64,000 nt of DNA from Sciurus carolinensis (taxonomy: Eukaryota; Chordata; Mammalia; Rodentia; Sciuridae), in contig NC_062227.1 of NCBI RefSeq assembly GCF_902686445.1, positions 30,558,777 to 30,622,776 on the forward strand. The letters run 5' to 3'. This document shows, one piece after another, positions 10,266 to 20,829 of this stretch; position 1 is the stretch's first letter; each line of letters starts with the position of its first letter. Below the pieces are notes generated by a model. It made no database searches and had not been told where the DNA came from. It was given only the letters and a program-made list of their open reading frames with translations. Both the position numbers and the translations under genes were made by a program.

Positions 10266-10719
10266 GTGTGTGTCAAGTACTGAGAACGATGCCTTTTAGC
10301 CGTTACTCTTATAGGAGGGTCAGTAATATGATTAGCAATAGAATTATTATGATAGAATAATAACTCAGAAATGTGATGAGGGCCAGCGTTCTCAGCACCT
10401 CCATATTTAAAGTGACTTAAAAATCAGCCTTTCGTATATCACGATAGCTTAGGAAATGGTTCACGATATAACTTGCATGTACTGGAAACCAAGCACTATT
10501 GGTTCTCTTCTCCAGAGAAGCATTAGCTTCCTTTGAAAGCAGAGCTTTGCAAAAAGGCCTCAGGAAGGGTAGAAATGGCAAGCTATGGGATATATATATA
10601 GGTTGCAAGGACACAGATGGTCATGTGTTGAGAAGCTTTCTGTCCCTCTAATCAAGCACTCAGACTGTGTATTAATGATTGACTAAACAAAAGAGGTATG
10701 ATATTGTCAAAGATGGGTC
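10266..10719. other. Unassigned intergenic sequence
   Basis: No gene or recognisable repeat is visible. Confidence 0.4.
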
Positions 10720-11002
10720 ACTGTGAATGCAGAAATAAAATATGGCATACACATATTATGGAATATTACTCAGTCTTGAAAAAGGAGGAAATTCTGACAT
10801 ATGCTACAACATGAATAAAGCTTGAAGACACTACGCTAGATGAAATAAGCAAGACGCAAAAGGATAAAGATTGCACAACTCCACTTATTTGAGGTACTTG
10901 GGGTAATCAAATTCATACGGACAGTAGGGTGATAGTTGTCAGGGGCTGGGAGAAGAGAAGAATGGAGAATTTTCCATTAATGGATATGAACTTGTCTGGT
11001 GG

Positions 11003-11082
11003 CAGGAAGGATGCTGAACACCAAACCCAGGGCTTGGCACATGTCAGACAAGCACTCTACCACGAACTACACACCCAGCCAA
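11003..11082 (-). repeat. ID SINE inside L1M
   Basis: Reversed ID: 'aaacccagggcttggcaca' to 'aactacacacccagcc'. Confidence 0.7.
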
Positions 11083-11211
11083 GGAGTTTCAGTTCAGAAA
11101 AATGAAAAGATGAGTCCTGGAGATTGACGATGGTGATAATTGCGCAACAATGTGAAAGTTCTTAAGTTCTTACTGTCACTGAACTTAAAAGCACTTTAAC
11201 ATGAGTACATT

Positions 11212-11405
11212 GAAGCCAGGCACTGTGGCACACCCACCTGTAATCCCAGCAATTTGAAAGACTGAGGCAGGAGAATCACGAGTTTGAGGCCAGGCTCCGC
11301 AACTTAAAGGAGACTGTGTCTCAAAATAAAAAAAATAAAATATAAAAATAAACAATCAAATGTGGCTCAGTGGAGGGGTTCAAGCCACATTACTGCAAAA
11401 AAAAC
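11212..11405 (+). repeat. B1-dID SINE inside L1M
   Basis: 'gaagccaggcactgtggcac', 'tgtaatcccagcaatttg' and 'tgaggcaggagaatcacg', then a degenerate ID half ('gtggctcagtggagg'). Confidence 0.8.
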
Positions 11406-11559
11406 ATAATAAGATAAAATGGTAAATTTTTTGTCATGTATATTTTACTACAACAAAAATATATATCATAAGGCAGAAAGTAGCTGGGTGGTATGTTACT
11501 TCCAGGCTGAAGCAGGTAAAAGTCAGTGCGTTTCCTCCATTTTTTTTCACATGATGGTG

Positions 11560-11745
11560 CCTTTGGCAGGTGAGAAGTTGGTAGATATCACAGGATGCAG
11601 GAAGCCTCAAGCCTTCTTATAAAAAGGACCACTCTGCATTATTTCTGTGAGAAACAAACTTTTGTTTTTTAAACCTCTGAGATTTGTGGATTTGCTTGTT
11701 ACCATAACATATCCATACCTATACTGATTGATACAGTGAGTAACC
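11560..11745 (+). mobile_element. Probable LTR 3' end, class unsettled
   Basis: 'ctctgagatttgtggatttg' followed by 'cttgttaccataacatatc' and 'actgattgatacag' looks like the 3' end of a MaLR/ERVL LTR. The upstream boundary is not visible. Confidence 0.4.
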
Positions 11746-11830
11746 AAAAATGATAATGTGGGGGTCATGATTAGTTTCCCCATTTGTTTGAAGAGTCCAA
11801 TCCTATCTGTGGCTTCATTAAATACTAAGA

Positions 11831-11844
11831 ACACTAGAGGGCAC
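11831..11844 (+). promoter_or_regulatory. CTCF-like motif
   Basis: ACACTAGAGGGCAC matches CCASYAGRKGGCRS at 13 of 14 positions. Its orientation is the same as that of the motif at 6,643. Confidence 0.4.
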
Positions 11845-11899
11845 AATTGAGTTGTGGAAAACTTTGGTGGAGGCTGGAAAAGAAGCAAGGTATGGCATC

Positions 11900-12310
11900 T
11901 TCTGAAAAGTCAACAACACAATAGAAAAATGGGTAGTGAAAATCATTAGCTTTGAAATCGGTTGCTTCCTCCATGAATTGATAGGCTACCTTTCTCCCTT
12001 TGAGATAATTTTAAAATAGATTTTACACTTCAATTTTAATACAAAAATTTATATTCCCAAAAAATATAAAGCATATATATTTACAAATATGAATAGTTAC
12101 ATGAGAAAACTAGTGGCAGAGTTCTCAATGGAAGAAAAAGTGTATTTTCCATTTGTACTTTTGGTTTCTTTAGATCTTCCTGTCTACTGGCAAGGACTAA
12201 GTGGTCACGGAATCCCTGTGCTTTCTATCCCAGTCAGTTGAGAAAGCTGACGTTTCTAAGGTCTCATTAGGATAAGAGGTGACCAGATGTTCCAAACATC
12301 AAGCTGTTAC
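11900..12310. other. Unassigned intergenic sequence
   Basis: AT-rich, with no recognisable repeat or gene. Confidence 0.4.
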
Positions 12311-12625
12311 AGGAAGCTCCCCACCCACTCCAAATGTCATGCTGAGTTCCCAACAGACTTCCCTTTCCTGTTTCCTTTTCCCCCTCTTTCTAATTTTTTT
12401 CTTCAAAGTCTATTCAAAGGCTGCTGCCCAAACCATCTTCCTCTATTGTTACTCTGATGACATCATTCCCTCTTTACCTAGCTGCGTGCTGTCTTTGGTC
12501 TCCTGGTCACAGTTTTTCTTTACATTCATGGACTGCCTCTGTGCCTGCCCCTATCCCATTTTCTTTTTATTTCTTGCTTCTCACCAATTGCTACACAGGA
12601 TCATCCCCCCGAAACTCCTGCTGCA
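12310..12625 (+). repeat. L2-like fragment
   Basis: Pyrimidine-rich sequence with 'ctctgatgacatcattccct' and 'tggactgcctctgtgcc', reminiscent of the L2 3' coding region. Weak. Confidence 0.3.
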
Positions 12626-12629
12626 CACA

Positions 12630-12812
12630 CACATACCCCTTACTGGGATTGAACCCAGGAGAGCTTTGCCACTAACCTACAGCCTCTTTTTATTTTTTGT
12701 TTCGAGACGGGTCTCCCTAAGTTGCTGAGTATCTGGTCTCAAACTTGTGATCCTCCTGCCTCTGCCTCCGGAGTCTCTGAGACTAGAGGTGTGCACCACC
12801 ATCCCCAGTCAG
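12630..12812 (-). repeat. B1-dID composite SINE
   Basis: Reversed ID 'tactgggattgaacccagga', then reversed B1 'gttgctgagtatctggtctc' ... 'gaggtgtgcaccacc'. Confidence 0.8.
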
Positions 12813-12845
12813 GGTTGTCATTTTTGATGTGCCATTATTGAGGTA

Positions 12846-12851
12846 TCTATG

Positions 12852-12882
<31 letters not shown>

Positions 12883-12968
12883 GGGTGCTGGGGATCGAAC
12901 CCAGGGCCTTGTGCTTACAAGGCAAGCACTCTACCGACTGAGCTATCTCCCCAGCCCCCTCTATGCAT
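12846..12968 (-). repeat. Young ID SINE with target-site duplication
   Basis: A 9-bp duplication TCTATGCAT flanks the insert (12,846-12,854 and 12,960-12,968). Inside are poly-T, 'gctggggatcgaacccaggg' and 'actgagctatctccccagcc', a near-consensus reversed ID. Confidence 0.9.
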
Positions 12969-12969
12969 G

Positions 12970-13105
12970 TTTTTTTAAAATATTTTTATTAGTTGTTGAT
13001 GGACCTTTATTTTATTTACTTATTTATATGTGGTGCTGAGAATCAAACCCAGTGCCTCACACATGCCAGGCAAGCCCTCTACCACTGAGACACAGCCACA
13101 GCCCA
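12970..13105 (-). repeat. ID variant with A/T-rich extension
   Basis: Reversed ID body ('gtggtgctgagaatcaaacc' to 'gagacacagccacagccc') preceded by a fixed T-rich block ('tatttttattagttgttgat'). The same block precedes the ID at 24,650 and 48,672, so it is a family feature and not flank. Confidence 0.8.
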
Positions 13106-13109
13106 CTAT

Positions 13110-13490
13110 TCATCTTTACTTCTAACAAAGAGAGTATTCCCATTGCACTGTTCCAGACTCTCCTGGGACTATTTCAAACTAATTTCAATTTTGCATTCAT
13201 TGCTTAAGGATATATTTGGCATCTTCTACATGTATAGCATTGTTCCAGGTGCCATAACAGGAGGTGGAAAAGAAGTAAAAAATATGATCCTTGAACTCAA
13301 AATTACCAAGAAGCCATTTAAGTTGGGAATTTTTTGGAAGCAACCAGAATTTACTCTCCTTTAAAGACTGAGGGGATGAACAGCAAGGGAAAATTATTCA
13401 ATGATATAAAATAACTACACATTCCACTGGGAGATTTGCTGTCGTTCTAATTATTTTATCTTATAAAAGTTATAACTTCAATTAAAAATT
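13110..13490. other. Unassigned intergenic sequence
   Basis: Possible remnant of MIR near 13,195-13,290 ('catgtatagcattgttccag'). No gene signal. Confidence 0.35.
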
Positions 13491-13493
13491 TCT

Positions 13494-13602
13494 TGACCTG
13501 TAGTCCCAGCTACTCAGGAGGCTGAAGCAGGAGGATTGGGAGTTCAAGGCCAGCCTGGGCAATTTAGCAAGAATTTGTTTAATAAAAAAAAAAAAAAAAA
13601 AA
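13494..13602 (+). repeat. B1-like SINE (left half only)
   Basis: 'ctgtagtcccagctactcag' and 'gttcaaggccagcctgggc' followed by a 19-bp A tract. The ID half is absent. Confidence 0.8.
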
Positions 13603-13619
13603 TTGAGTCTTAAATAGGT

Positions 13620-14140
13620 GTGAAGGATACAAATCCCACACTGAATCACAGCGTTTTCTCTTTCACTGCATGCCATGATCCTATTCAAAAAGGAAAAACA
13701 ATTTTTTTGAGCAAGCTTAAGATAATACAGTACATAGTGTCATATCAACAAAGGAAAATATGTTATAGTAAAGAAGAAGGCATTTGGGTTAAACCCAAGA
13801 CTTTAATATGAGGAAAGCTACCATCTGGAGTGAATTATATCATTTGGTGAACCAAACTACCCTGATACTACAAAGGATTATAAAATTAGATACCATGGTT
13901 ATAATTTCCTGATATCAGTGTGTTATATGGAATATTCACTTTCCTTTGATATAAAATTTTGAAATTTTAACAAAGGGTGAATACTATACAAATAATCACA
14001 TGTCTTGAAGGAAGCCACTTTTTCTCCTCTGGGCCCCATGAATGCTAGGCATGAAATATTTACATGCTTAAAATTTAAAAATATAAGTCAAAATTTTAAA
14101 AGAACGTTTATTTGATAAAATCAAAGTAATAGTAGTGGTA
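13620..14140. other. Unassigned intergenic sequence
   Basis: AT-rich, with no recognisable repeat or gene. Confidence 0.4.
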
Positions 14141-14149
14141 TGCCATGTT

Positions 14150-14400
14150 CATTAAGTTTTCTTTAATATTTCTCATTAAACAGTAGCCATCACTTAAGTA
14201 TTTACTCTGCACCATGTACTGTATGAAATGCTTTATGCTTTTGAAACATTTCGTTCTCAAACAACCACCTGATGGTCAAGAAACAATTACTATCGCCAAC
14301 TTACAAATAAAGAAACATGAGAGGTAACTTGCTCAAGGTCACACATTGTAACTAAAATTCAAACACAGCAAGGTGCTCTTCAGCATCATGCTATACAACC
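14150..14400 (+). repeat. MIR element
   Basis: 'tattactctgcacc'-type start ('atttactctgcaccatgtac'), then 'caacttacaaataaagaaac' and 'gtaacttgctcaaggtcaca'. This is the MIR core in order. Confidence 0.7.
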
Positions 14401-14461
14401 TCAGCAAAAGGAACTTGTGTACATACAAGTTCAGATGTTCTGAACTAAATATAGAGACCAC

Positions 14462-14545
14462 GGGACTGAGGCAGTAGCTCGGTGGTACAGCACTTGCCCA
14501 GCATGGACCAGGCCCTGAGTTTGATCTCTAGCACTGCAAAAATTA
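14462..14545 (+). repeat. ID SINE
   Basis: 'gactgaggcagtagctcggt' and the B box 'gagtttgatctctag'. Diverged. Confidence 0.7.
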
Positions 14546-14637
14546 ATTCATTCATTCAGTATATAGACCATGAGGTTTTGGTGGAAGCAATTAGGAATAA
14601 TCAACTTCCTACATTACTTGTCAATGGTAAAACTTTA

Positions 14638-15300
14638 TGATAGTCAATTTCATGGGTCAATTTGACTGGGCCATGGGTGCCTAGCATTTGGTGTAATGTT
14701 ATTCTGGAAGCATATATGAGGATGTTCTGGATAAGATAACATATGAAGCAATATATTGAATAAAGATTGCCTTCCTTCAGTGTGGGTGGACATCATCCCA
14801 TTCTCCCCACACCCCACTCCAGGTACTAGGGACTGAATCCAGGGGTGCTCTACCCCTGAGCTACTTGCACAGTCCCCCACTTTTAATTTTTTCAAATTAT
14901 TTATTTATGTATTTATTTATTTGAGACAGTCTCACCAAATTGCTGAGTCCTCAAATTTGCCATCCTCCTGCAGGAAGGTTCCAACCACACCCTACTCATC
15001 CAATTCTTTGAAGACCTGAATAGGGCCCTGAGTAAGACAGAATTACCCATGCCTGACTACCTTACAGTTTGAGACATGACTTTTTTCCACTTTGAGTTTT
15101 TCACTGAAATATTGGGTCTTCCTACTTAGTAGGACTTCAGCTTCCAACCAGAACTACACCATCTGCTCTCCCAAGTCTACAGCTTGGTAACTAACCCTGC
15201 GGAGGGGACTTCTCAGCTGCCATAATCCTATAAACCAGTTCCCTATGTGTCTATTTATATGCATATCCTGTTGGCTCTGTTTCTCTGGGAACCCTAACAC
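14638..15300 (+). mobile_element. MLT2-like ERVL LTR split by a SINE
   Basis: The left part has 'gggtcaatttgactgggcca' and 'gaataaagattgccttcc'. The right part has 'gaagacctgaatagggccc' and ends 'gtttctctgggaaccctaac'. This is MLT2 wording in order. A reversed B1-dID occupies 14,800-14,996. No internal ERVL genes are adjacent. Confidence 0.7.
14800..14996 (-). repeat. B1-dID SINE inside LTR
   Basis: Reversed ID 'actagggactgaatccaggg', ATTT-rich linker, reversed B1 'gacagtctcaccaaattgct'. The short CATCC-A/C word on both sides may be the duplicated target. Confidence 0.75.
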
Positions 15301-15469
15301 AAACTTCTTAAGGTTCACCCAAGAAATTTTCCAAACAGCCAGGGAGAATGGAGATATAATGACTCTTAACTTTTCCCAGTTCCTGTCTGAATCGTGTAAA
15401 AACAAATAGTTTGTTTCAGTCATAACTCTTATCACCTACTAGTCGTTTGAACTTGAGTAATTCACTTAA

Positions 15470-15645
15470 TCTGTCAGAGACTCATTCATTCACTTGTTCC
15501 TTTATTCAACAAATACAGGCAGAATGCCTTTTCTGTGCCAGGCACTGAAAGAACTGGGTTAGTCACTGGAAATACTGGGTTAGGTGCTGAAAGTATCAGA
15601 GTAGATAAGATAAAGTCCTCAGCCTTTGAAGTTCAGTACTAGTGA
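15470..15645 (-). repeat. L2 3'-end-like fragment
   Basis: 'cctttattcaacaaataca' with 'tctgtgccaggcactgaaag' and 'agataaagtcctcagcct' is typical reversed L2 wording. Confidence 0.6.
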
Positions 15646-16055
15646 GAGTTGAAGGCATTTGATAGAAAAATCCAGATTAGAAGTGCAAAAGTTGTAAATG
15701 TTGATTCATTAAGCAACCTCACCTCCTACTCTACCCTACACAAACCATGTACTCCTGGCATATTGGAAGACTCTTATTTCAAGCACATTTTGGATCCAAA
15801 GTGTGCTATGCCCTCATCATCCGCTTCTGGAATGGCTTTCTGTTAATGTCTTCCTGCGTTGTGTCCCACTGCCTCTTCAAAGCTCTTGTTAGTTGCCTCT
15901 CAATCTAACCCTACTCTAAATTCCTGAAGATTTTCTTTTTAATGCTGTACATGAGCATTTTTTAAAAAATGAACTATTACTCATCTTTGTATATAATATT
16001 CTACTGTTAACTTCAAAAAGTAGGGTATGTGCTTTTATTTATTTCATCCAATATA
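15646..16055. other. Unassigned or old L2 sequence
   Basis: Some L2-like phrasing ('tctggaatggctttctg') but no firm assignment. No gene is seen. Confidence 0.3.
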
Positions 16056-16059
16056 ATAA

Positions 16060-16275
16060 CCTCCTTTTCCCCCCATGTATTTGTGTGGGATTAGGGATTG
16101 AACCCTGGGCCTCATGTATGCTAGGTAAGTGCTCTACCACTGAGCTACATCCCAAACCTTTTTGTTTTAAGGCAGGGTTTCTCTAAATTGCCCAGGCTGG
16201 TCTTGAATTTGCAATTTTCCTGCCTCAGCCTCCCGCATAGCTGGGATTATTGATGTGTGCCACCATGTCCCACAG
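16060..16275 (-). repeat. B1-dID composite SINE
   Basis: Reversed ID 'attagggattgaaccctggg' to 'gagctacatcccaaacc', then reversed B1 'gcccaggctggtcttgaatt'. Confidence 0.85.
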
Positions 16276-16279
16276 ATTC

Positions 16280-16800
16280 TTGCCCATTTCTTAAGTAACC
16301 GTAATGATTTTCTGTTGTTGACTCAGTATGAGAAACTAGAAAATCACTTCATTTCATTTCTGATTGTTCACAAGCTGCATAATGAAGAAAATATTTGAAA
16401 ACGGCAATGTTATATAAACTGTTTTGTTGTTCTCAGTAGGAAAAAAAAGACCAAATATGTTAAAAATATAATTATAAGGAAATTAATCAACATCTACTAC
16501 TGAGAATAAAAATCTCCTGTTTTTGACAAATATCCAAAAGTACTCCTTTATGTAATGATTCTAATCTACAGATAAGAATTAAATTCAATCTTTGAAAAAT
16601 GCTTAAACCATTTACTATTTGCAGTTGAAATGTATTCATGATATGTGGTTAAGGAAATGAATAATAGGAAAAAATGCAAAATAAAAAAAAACTTTTTAAT
16701 TGGTAGAGGCAATGGAGAAATGTGATTATGAATCAGGCTCCTTATAACCACAAACTTGGTTAACGTTCCTAAGGCTCAGTTTCCTTTTCTCGAAAATCCA
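16280..16800. other. Unassigned intergenic sequence
   Basis: AT-rich. No gene or recognisable repeat. Confidence 0.4.
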
Positions 16801-16804
16801 TAAA

Positions 16805-17321
16805 TTAGAATTTTTTCACATAGAAGAATCTATTTTTAGTGCATTATAGTTATACATAGTTCTGGCATATTCATAAATTCAGATAACATAGTCTTCTCCA
16901 TTTCAATCCTCAGTCCTGCTCCTTTCTTTCTTCCGATCCCCTTTCTCTACTCTTAGTCTTTCTTCTTTGTACTATTTACTTTTAATTGATGTTATAGTTA
17001 TATACAAAATTGCAGTTCAATGCATTGCAGTATATTCATACATGCACCTGGTATAATTTGGTCAATCGCACTCCCCAGTTCTTCCCCCCTCCCTCTTCCC
17101 TTCACCCTTGGTCCCCTGCTTCTACTCTACTGATCTCCTTTATAGTTTCATGAAATTCCATTTTTTATTCATTTTTTTTCCTCTTTAGCTTCTGCATATG
17201 AGAGAAAACATTTGACCCTTGACTTTCTGACTTATTTTGCTTAGCAGGATGTTCTCCAGATTCATCTATTTATCAGCAAATGTCATTACTGCATTCTTCT
17301 TTACCACTGAGTAGAACTCTA

Positions 17322-17364
<43 letters not shown>

Positions 17365-17660
17365 TATTTTCTTTATCTATTCATTGTTGATGGGCACCTA
17401 CACTGGTTCTGTAACTTGCCTATTGTGGATTGTGCTGCTATAAATATTGTATGCATGTATCACTATAGTATTCTGATTTTAGTTCTTTTGGACAAATACC
17501 AAGAAGTGTGATAGCTGGGTCATATGTTGTGTTAGTGTCATTCCTAGTTTTTCAAGGAATCTTTATATTGCTTTCCAAAGTGGTTGTACCAATTTGCAGT
17601 CACACTAACAATAATATATAAATGTACCCTGTCCCCCACATACTTGCTAGCAATAAATCA
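16805..17660 (-). mobile_element. L1 3' end, antisense, with TG microsatellite
   Basis: Reversed L1 3' UTR ('ttaattgatgttatagttat') is followed by the reversed ORF2 end ('tgcttagcaggatgttctcc', 'gatgggcacctacactggtt', 'ctttccaaagtggttgtacc'). It is 5'-truncated at about 17,660 and coding is broken. A (TG)n tract sits inside at 17,322-17,363. Confidence 0.8.
17322..17363. repeat. (TG)n microsatellite
   Basis: About 21 uninterrupted TG units inside the L1. Likely polymorphic. Confidence 0.95.
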
Positions 17661-17811
17661 GTTTTATTTATTTATTGGTACTAGGGTCTCTGCTCCTGCC
17701 TGAAAGGAATGTATATCCAATGACTGATAGATATTTCTATCTATGAATGACAATGTCAGGTGGTAAGTACTGACTATAGAACTCATGACTTCAGTGCTTT
17801 GCAGGGATTTA

Positions 17812-18025
17812 GTTTATTTTTTTAATGGTAATACTGGGGATTGAACACAGGGACATATTACCATTCAGTTACATTCCCAATTCCCAGCCCTTTTATTTTA
17901 AGACAGGATCTTATTAAGTTTCTTAGGGCCTTGCTAAATTGCTGAGTCTGGTCTTGAACTTGCAATCTTCCTGCCTCAGCCTCCAGAGTCCCTGGGATTA
18001 CAGGCATGCACCATAACATCTAGCT
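17812..18025 (-). repeat. B1-dID composite SINE
   Basis: Reversed ID 'tactggggattgaacacagg', then reversed B1 'gctgagtctggtcttgaact' ... 'gggattacaggcatgcacc'. Confidence 0.85.
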
Positions 18026-18029
18026 ATTC

Positions 18030-18670
18030 TCTTTTTCATTGGCATAAATTAAAAAGAATCTTTTTCACAAACAAGATATTTCTGCCAGGGGATTCTTGTT
18101 TTATTCATTCCTAAATTTATAGGTCTTCTGTGAGGAACTGAGTTATGATGACATAAAATCCTAGTGATTTGCTGAACCTGTTAATTGTGAAATAAATGAC
18201 CAAAAAGTTTGTATGTGGATAGTCACTCTAAGTTCTTCTTAACACTGATTATACATAATTCCTACTTAGTTAAAATATCTGTTAAATGTATTCTCCCTAT
18301 ACCTGGAAGTAATTTGTAAACTGATTTTCACAAAAGCAGGTTTATCAGAAGTTCATCTCTCCTTTTATGTATGTTTTTTCTTTTCATCACTTTCTTTGTG
18401 GGAATCATTTTCTCAAGAATTGCTCCAAGTCACTGTCAAAAAAAAATGACAATGAAAAATTTTTCAATACCACATATTACTTTACTAAGATTACTCTGAA
18501 ATTTTCACATTTTTTCCTGTTCCCAAATGAATTTGATGTGTACTTACTAAGAATAAAAATAAACAAAGAAAAAGAGAAAAGAAAAACCACACAAAAAATA
18601 ATAATTGCTCCAAATATATGATTATAGCTTAAAACAAAACAGGACAAAACTCAGCCAGGGGTCTCCATTC
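18030..18670. other. Unassigned intergenic sequence
   Basis: AT-rich, no recognised family. The 84-codon frame at 18,367 is low-complexity and probably chance. Confidence 0.4.
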
Positions 18671-18672
18671 CT

Positions 18673-18770
18673 TTCTTTATTTTTGGCAGTGCTGGGAATT
18701 TAACCCAGGGCCTCACTGCACACACTAGGCAAGTGCTGTAGCACTGAGCTACATTCCCAGCCCTCCATTC
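18673..18770 (-). repeat. ID SINE
   Basis: 'gtgctgggaatttaacccag' to 'gagctacattcccagccc'. Confidence 0.85.
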
Positions 18771-18856
18771 TTCTCTCATGACAAATTTGCAAAATTAAAG
18801 AACTACATTATTTTGCTCTATTAAGTAACAAAGGCTATACTCAAATTTAGCATTTA

Positions 18857-19050
18857 ACCCAGCACAGTGGCACATGCCTGTAATTCCAGGTACTTGGGAG
18901 ACTGAGGCAGGAAGATCACACATTCAAAGCCAGATTGGGCAACTTAGCACAGACTCTATCTTGAAATAAAAAATAAAAAGAGTTGGTGATGCAACTAAGT
19001 GGTAAAATACCCTTGGGTTCAATCCCCAATGCTGGAGGGAAAAAAATTCT
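18857..19050 (+). repeat. B1-dID composite SINE
   Basis: 'acccagcacagtggcacatg' and 'actgaggcaggaagatcac', then ID 'gagttggtgatgcaactaag' with B box 'gggttcaatcccc'. Confidence 0.85.
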
Positions 19051-19064
19051 CAATCTATAGCATT

Positions 19065-19237
19065 AAAAAGGGATCACGGCTTGGGAGGCTGAGGTAGGAG
19101 GGTCTCGAATTCAAAGTTAGCCTCAGTCAAAGTGAGGCACCAAGCAACTCAGTGAGACCGTGTCTCTAAATAAAATACAAAATAGGGCAGGGGATGTGAC
19201 TCAGTGGTCAAGTGCCCCTGAATTCAATCCCCGGTAC

Positions 19238-19273
<36 letters not shown>

Positions 19274-19281
19274 ATCATGGC
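19065..19281 (+). repeat. Young 5'-truncated B1-dID with duplication
   Basis: It starts mid-element at 'ttgggaggctgagg' and ends in about 30 A. The flanks share a near-perfect duplication, 'aaaagggatcacggc' (left) and 'aaaagggatcatggc' (right). The ID half carries B box 'gaattcaatccccgg'. Confidence 0.85.
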
Positions 19282-19386
19282 TAAGGATTGTTGCTCAATG
19301 GTAGAGGGCTTGCCTAGCACATGTGAGGCACTGGATTTTATCCTCGGCACCACATAAAAATAAAGGTGTTTATAAAAAAAAGAATC
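19282..19386 (+). repeat. ID variant with A/T-rich extension
   Basis: 'ctcaatggtagagggcttg' and 'gcaccacataaaaataaagg', then a poly-A-rich end. It belongs to the same extended ID type as 12,970, 24,650 and 48,672, in the opposite orientation. Confidence 0.75.
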
Positions 19387-19389
19387 ATA

Positions 19390-19490
19390 TAGGACTAGGG
19401 CATAGCTCAATAGTAGAGTGCATGCTTAGCATGCTCAAGGTCCTGGGTTCAATCTTTAGGCCCAGAAAATAAAAATTAAAAAAGAGAAAT
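19390..19490 (+). repeat. ID SINE
   Basis: 'ggactagggcatagctcaat' and B box 'gggttcaatctttagg'. It is the fourth SINE copy in tandem order since 18,857. Confidence 0.8.
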
Positions 19491-20285
19491 AATGTGAAAT
19501 ATTTCTCTGTGACTGTTAAATATTCAGAATTTGAGCCAAATCGAATGTTCAAAAACTCCATAGTTAGTCTAAATGTTCAATGAAAGTAAAATGTAAATCC
19601 CATAACAGATGAAAGCTAAAGAAGAGAGATAACTAAGTAAATATCTTCTATTCATTTTGAATAATTGAAACAATGAAAAACACACTAAATACATGCACAC
19701 ATTGTGTAAGGGTATGTTTGGGGAAGGGAACCATATGGTGAGGAAAACTACCAGACTTGACTCAGAAAAACTGGGCCTAATTCAAGCTGGATCTGGTACC
19801 ACCAAATTATTTTTAACTGAGTTTCAATGTACACACAGTAAAAATGCAAAAACTAAAACAGGGTAATCTCATAGATGGTGAAAAATAATCTACATTCATT
19901 AGTGTATAAACACAGGTCAGGTGCTTACTAAAGAGCATGCAACAAATCAGTTTCCAACTTGTATTGCCAAGAGATTGGAAACTACTTGAGAAACAGGTAT
20001 CACAACAAAAAATTTTGTTTGCTGAATTATTAAAAGAGTGAGTATGTGGGTACACCAATGAATACAGACATTGTCAAAAAAAAAAAAAATACCCAGGAAG
20101 ACCATTTGCCATTTGAGTTTTTCTTTTTAATTACATGGACTTCTACCATTCAGCTAAATTCTGTTTCCCATTTCTCATGCATGCTACTATCATTTGCCTT
20201 CCTTGGAAGCAAATTAGAACAACTACAGTCTGAGGAAATACACTGGACATGTTTGTGACCAAATCCAGCTGAATTAAAGTTTAAG
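19491..20285. other. Unassigned intergenic sequence
   Basis: AT-rich, with no recognisable repeat or gene. Confidence 0.4.
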
Positions 20286-20289
20286 AAAT

Positions 20290-20352
20290 CTTTTTTTTTT
20301 TTTTTTCCTTTTTCTTCCGGTGCTGGGGCTCAAAACCCAGGGCCTTGCAAGC
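20290..20352 (-). repeat. Truncated ID SINE
   Basis: Poly-T then 'ggtgctggggctcaaaaccc' and 'agggccttgcaagc'. The tRNA-like head is lost. Confidence 0.65.
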
Positions 20353-20443
20353 TATAATCCCAGCTGAAGAATTCTTCATATTAATAGGATAAAAGAAGGA
20401 ATTACAGGAGGGTTTTTTTTTTTTAAAGCAACATTCTTTAATA

Positions 20444-20573
20444 CAGAAAGACTTCTTTTGTTTTTTTTGTTTTTTTTTTTTGCGGTGCTGGGGATCGAAC
20501 CCAGGGCTTTGTGTTTGCAAGGAAAGCACTCTACCAACTGAGCTATCTTCCCAGCCCCAGAAAGACTTCTTTT
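20444..20573 (-). repeat. Young ID SINE with 16-bp duplication
   Basis: A perfect duplication CAGAAAGACTTCTTTT lies at 20,444-20,459 and 20,558-20,573 and brackets a reversed near-consensus ID ('gctggggatcgaacccaggg', 'ctgagctatcttcccagccc'). Confidence 0.92.
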
Positions 20574-20689
20574 AAAAATTATTTTTAAGTGAAGTTTCTG
20601 CTACTCCACTGAAATCTTGTGCTCCACAGAGGGCCCTTGTGAAACAGCTGATGGCCTTAACTAATTTGAGAGAGAGAAATTAATACTAA

Positions 20690-20815
20690 ATTAAATTTCA
20701 CCTTTCAAAGTGTACAGTTGAGTTGCATAAAGCTCTGCAACCATCACCACTAATTCCAGAATATATTCATCACACCAAAAAGAAATTCTATACTCACTCA
20801 CAGTGGGACCAGAAT
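20690..20815 (-). mobile_element. Ancient L1M 3' fragment
   Basis: 'tttcaaagtgtacagttgag' and 'ctctgcaaccatcaccacta' follow the reversed L1M 3' UTR. Confidence 0.6.
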
Positions 20816-20829
20816 TTATGTTTTACTCA

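Larger units (their letters stand above)
10720..11470 (+). mobile_element. Ancient L1M 3' region with two SINE insertions
   Basis: 'tatggaatattactcagtct', 'gttgtcaggggctgggaga', 'gttcttaagttcttactgtc' and finally 'aaaatggtaaattttttgtc' trace an L1M ORF2 end and 3' UTR in order. A reversed ID (about 11,003-11,082) and a B1-dID (11,212-11,405) lie inside it, so the L1 predates both. Confidence 0.75.

Noticed and set aside
12279..12728. 149-codon plus-strand frame
   Set aside because: It ends inside a reversed B1-dID and starts in probable L2 sequence. Hydrophobic look is due to T-richness.
12855..12959. Functional tRNA gene
   Set aside because: The A- and B-box-like words belong to ID SINEs. 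Body, poly-A tail and target duplication show retrotransposons. The same holds for all other ID copies.
17322..17363. CRISPR-like or regulatory array
   Set aside because: It is a simple TG microsatellite inside an L1. No spacer-repeat structure exists anywhere in the window.
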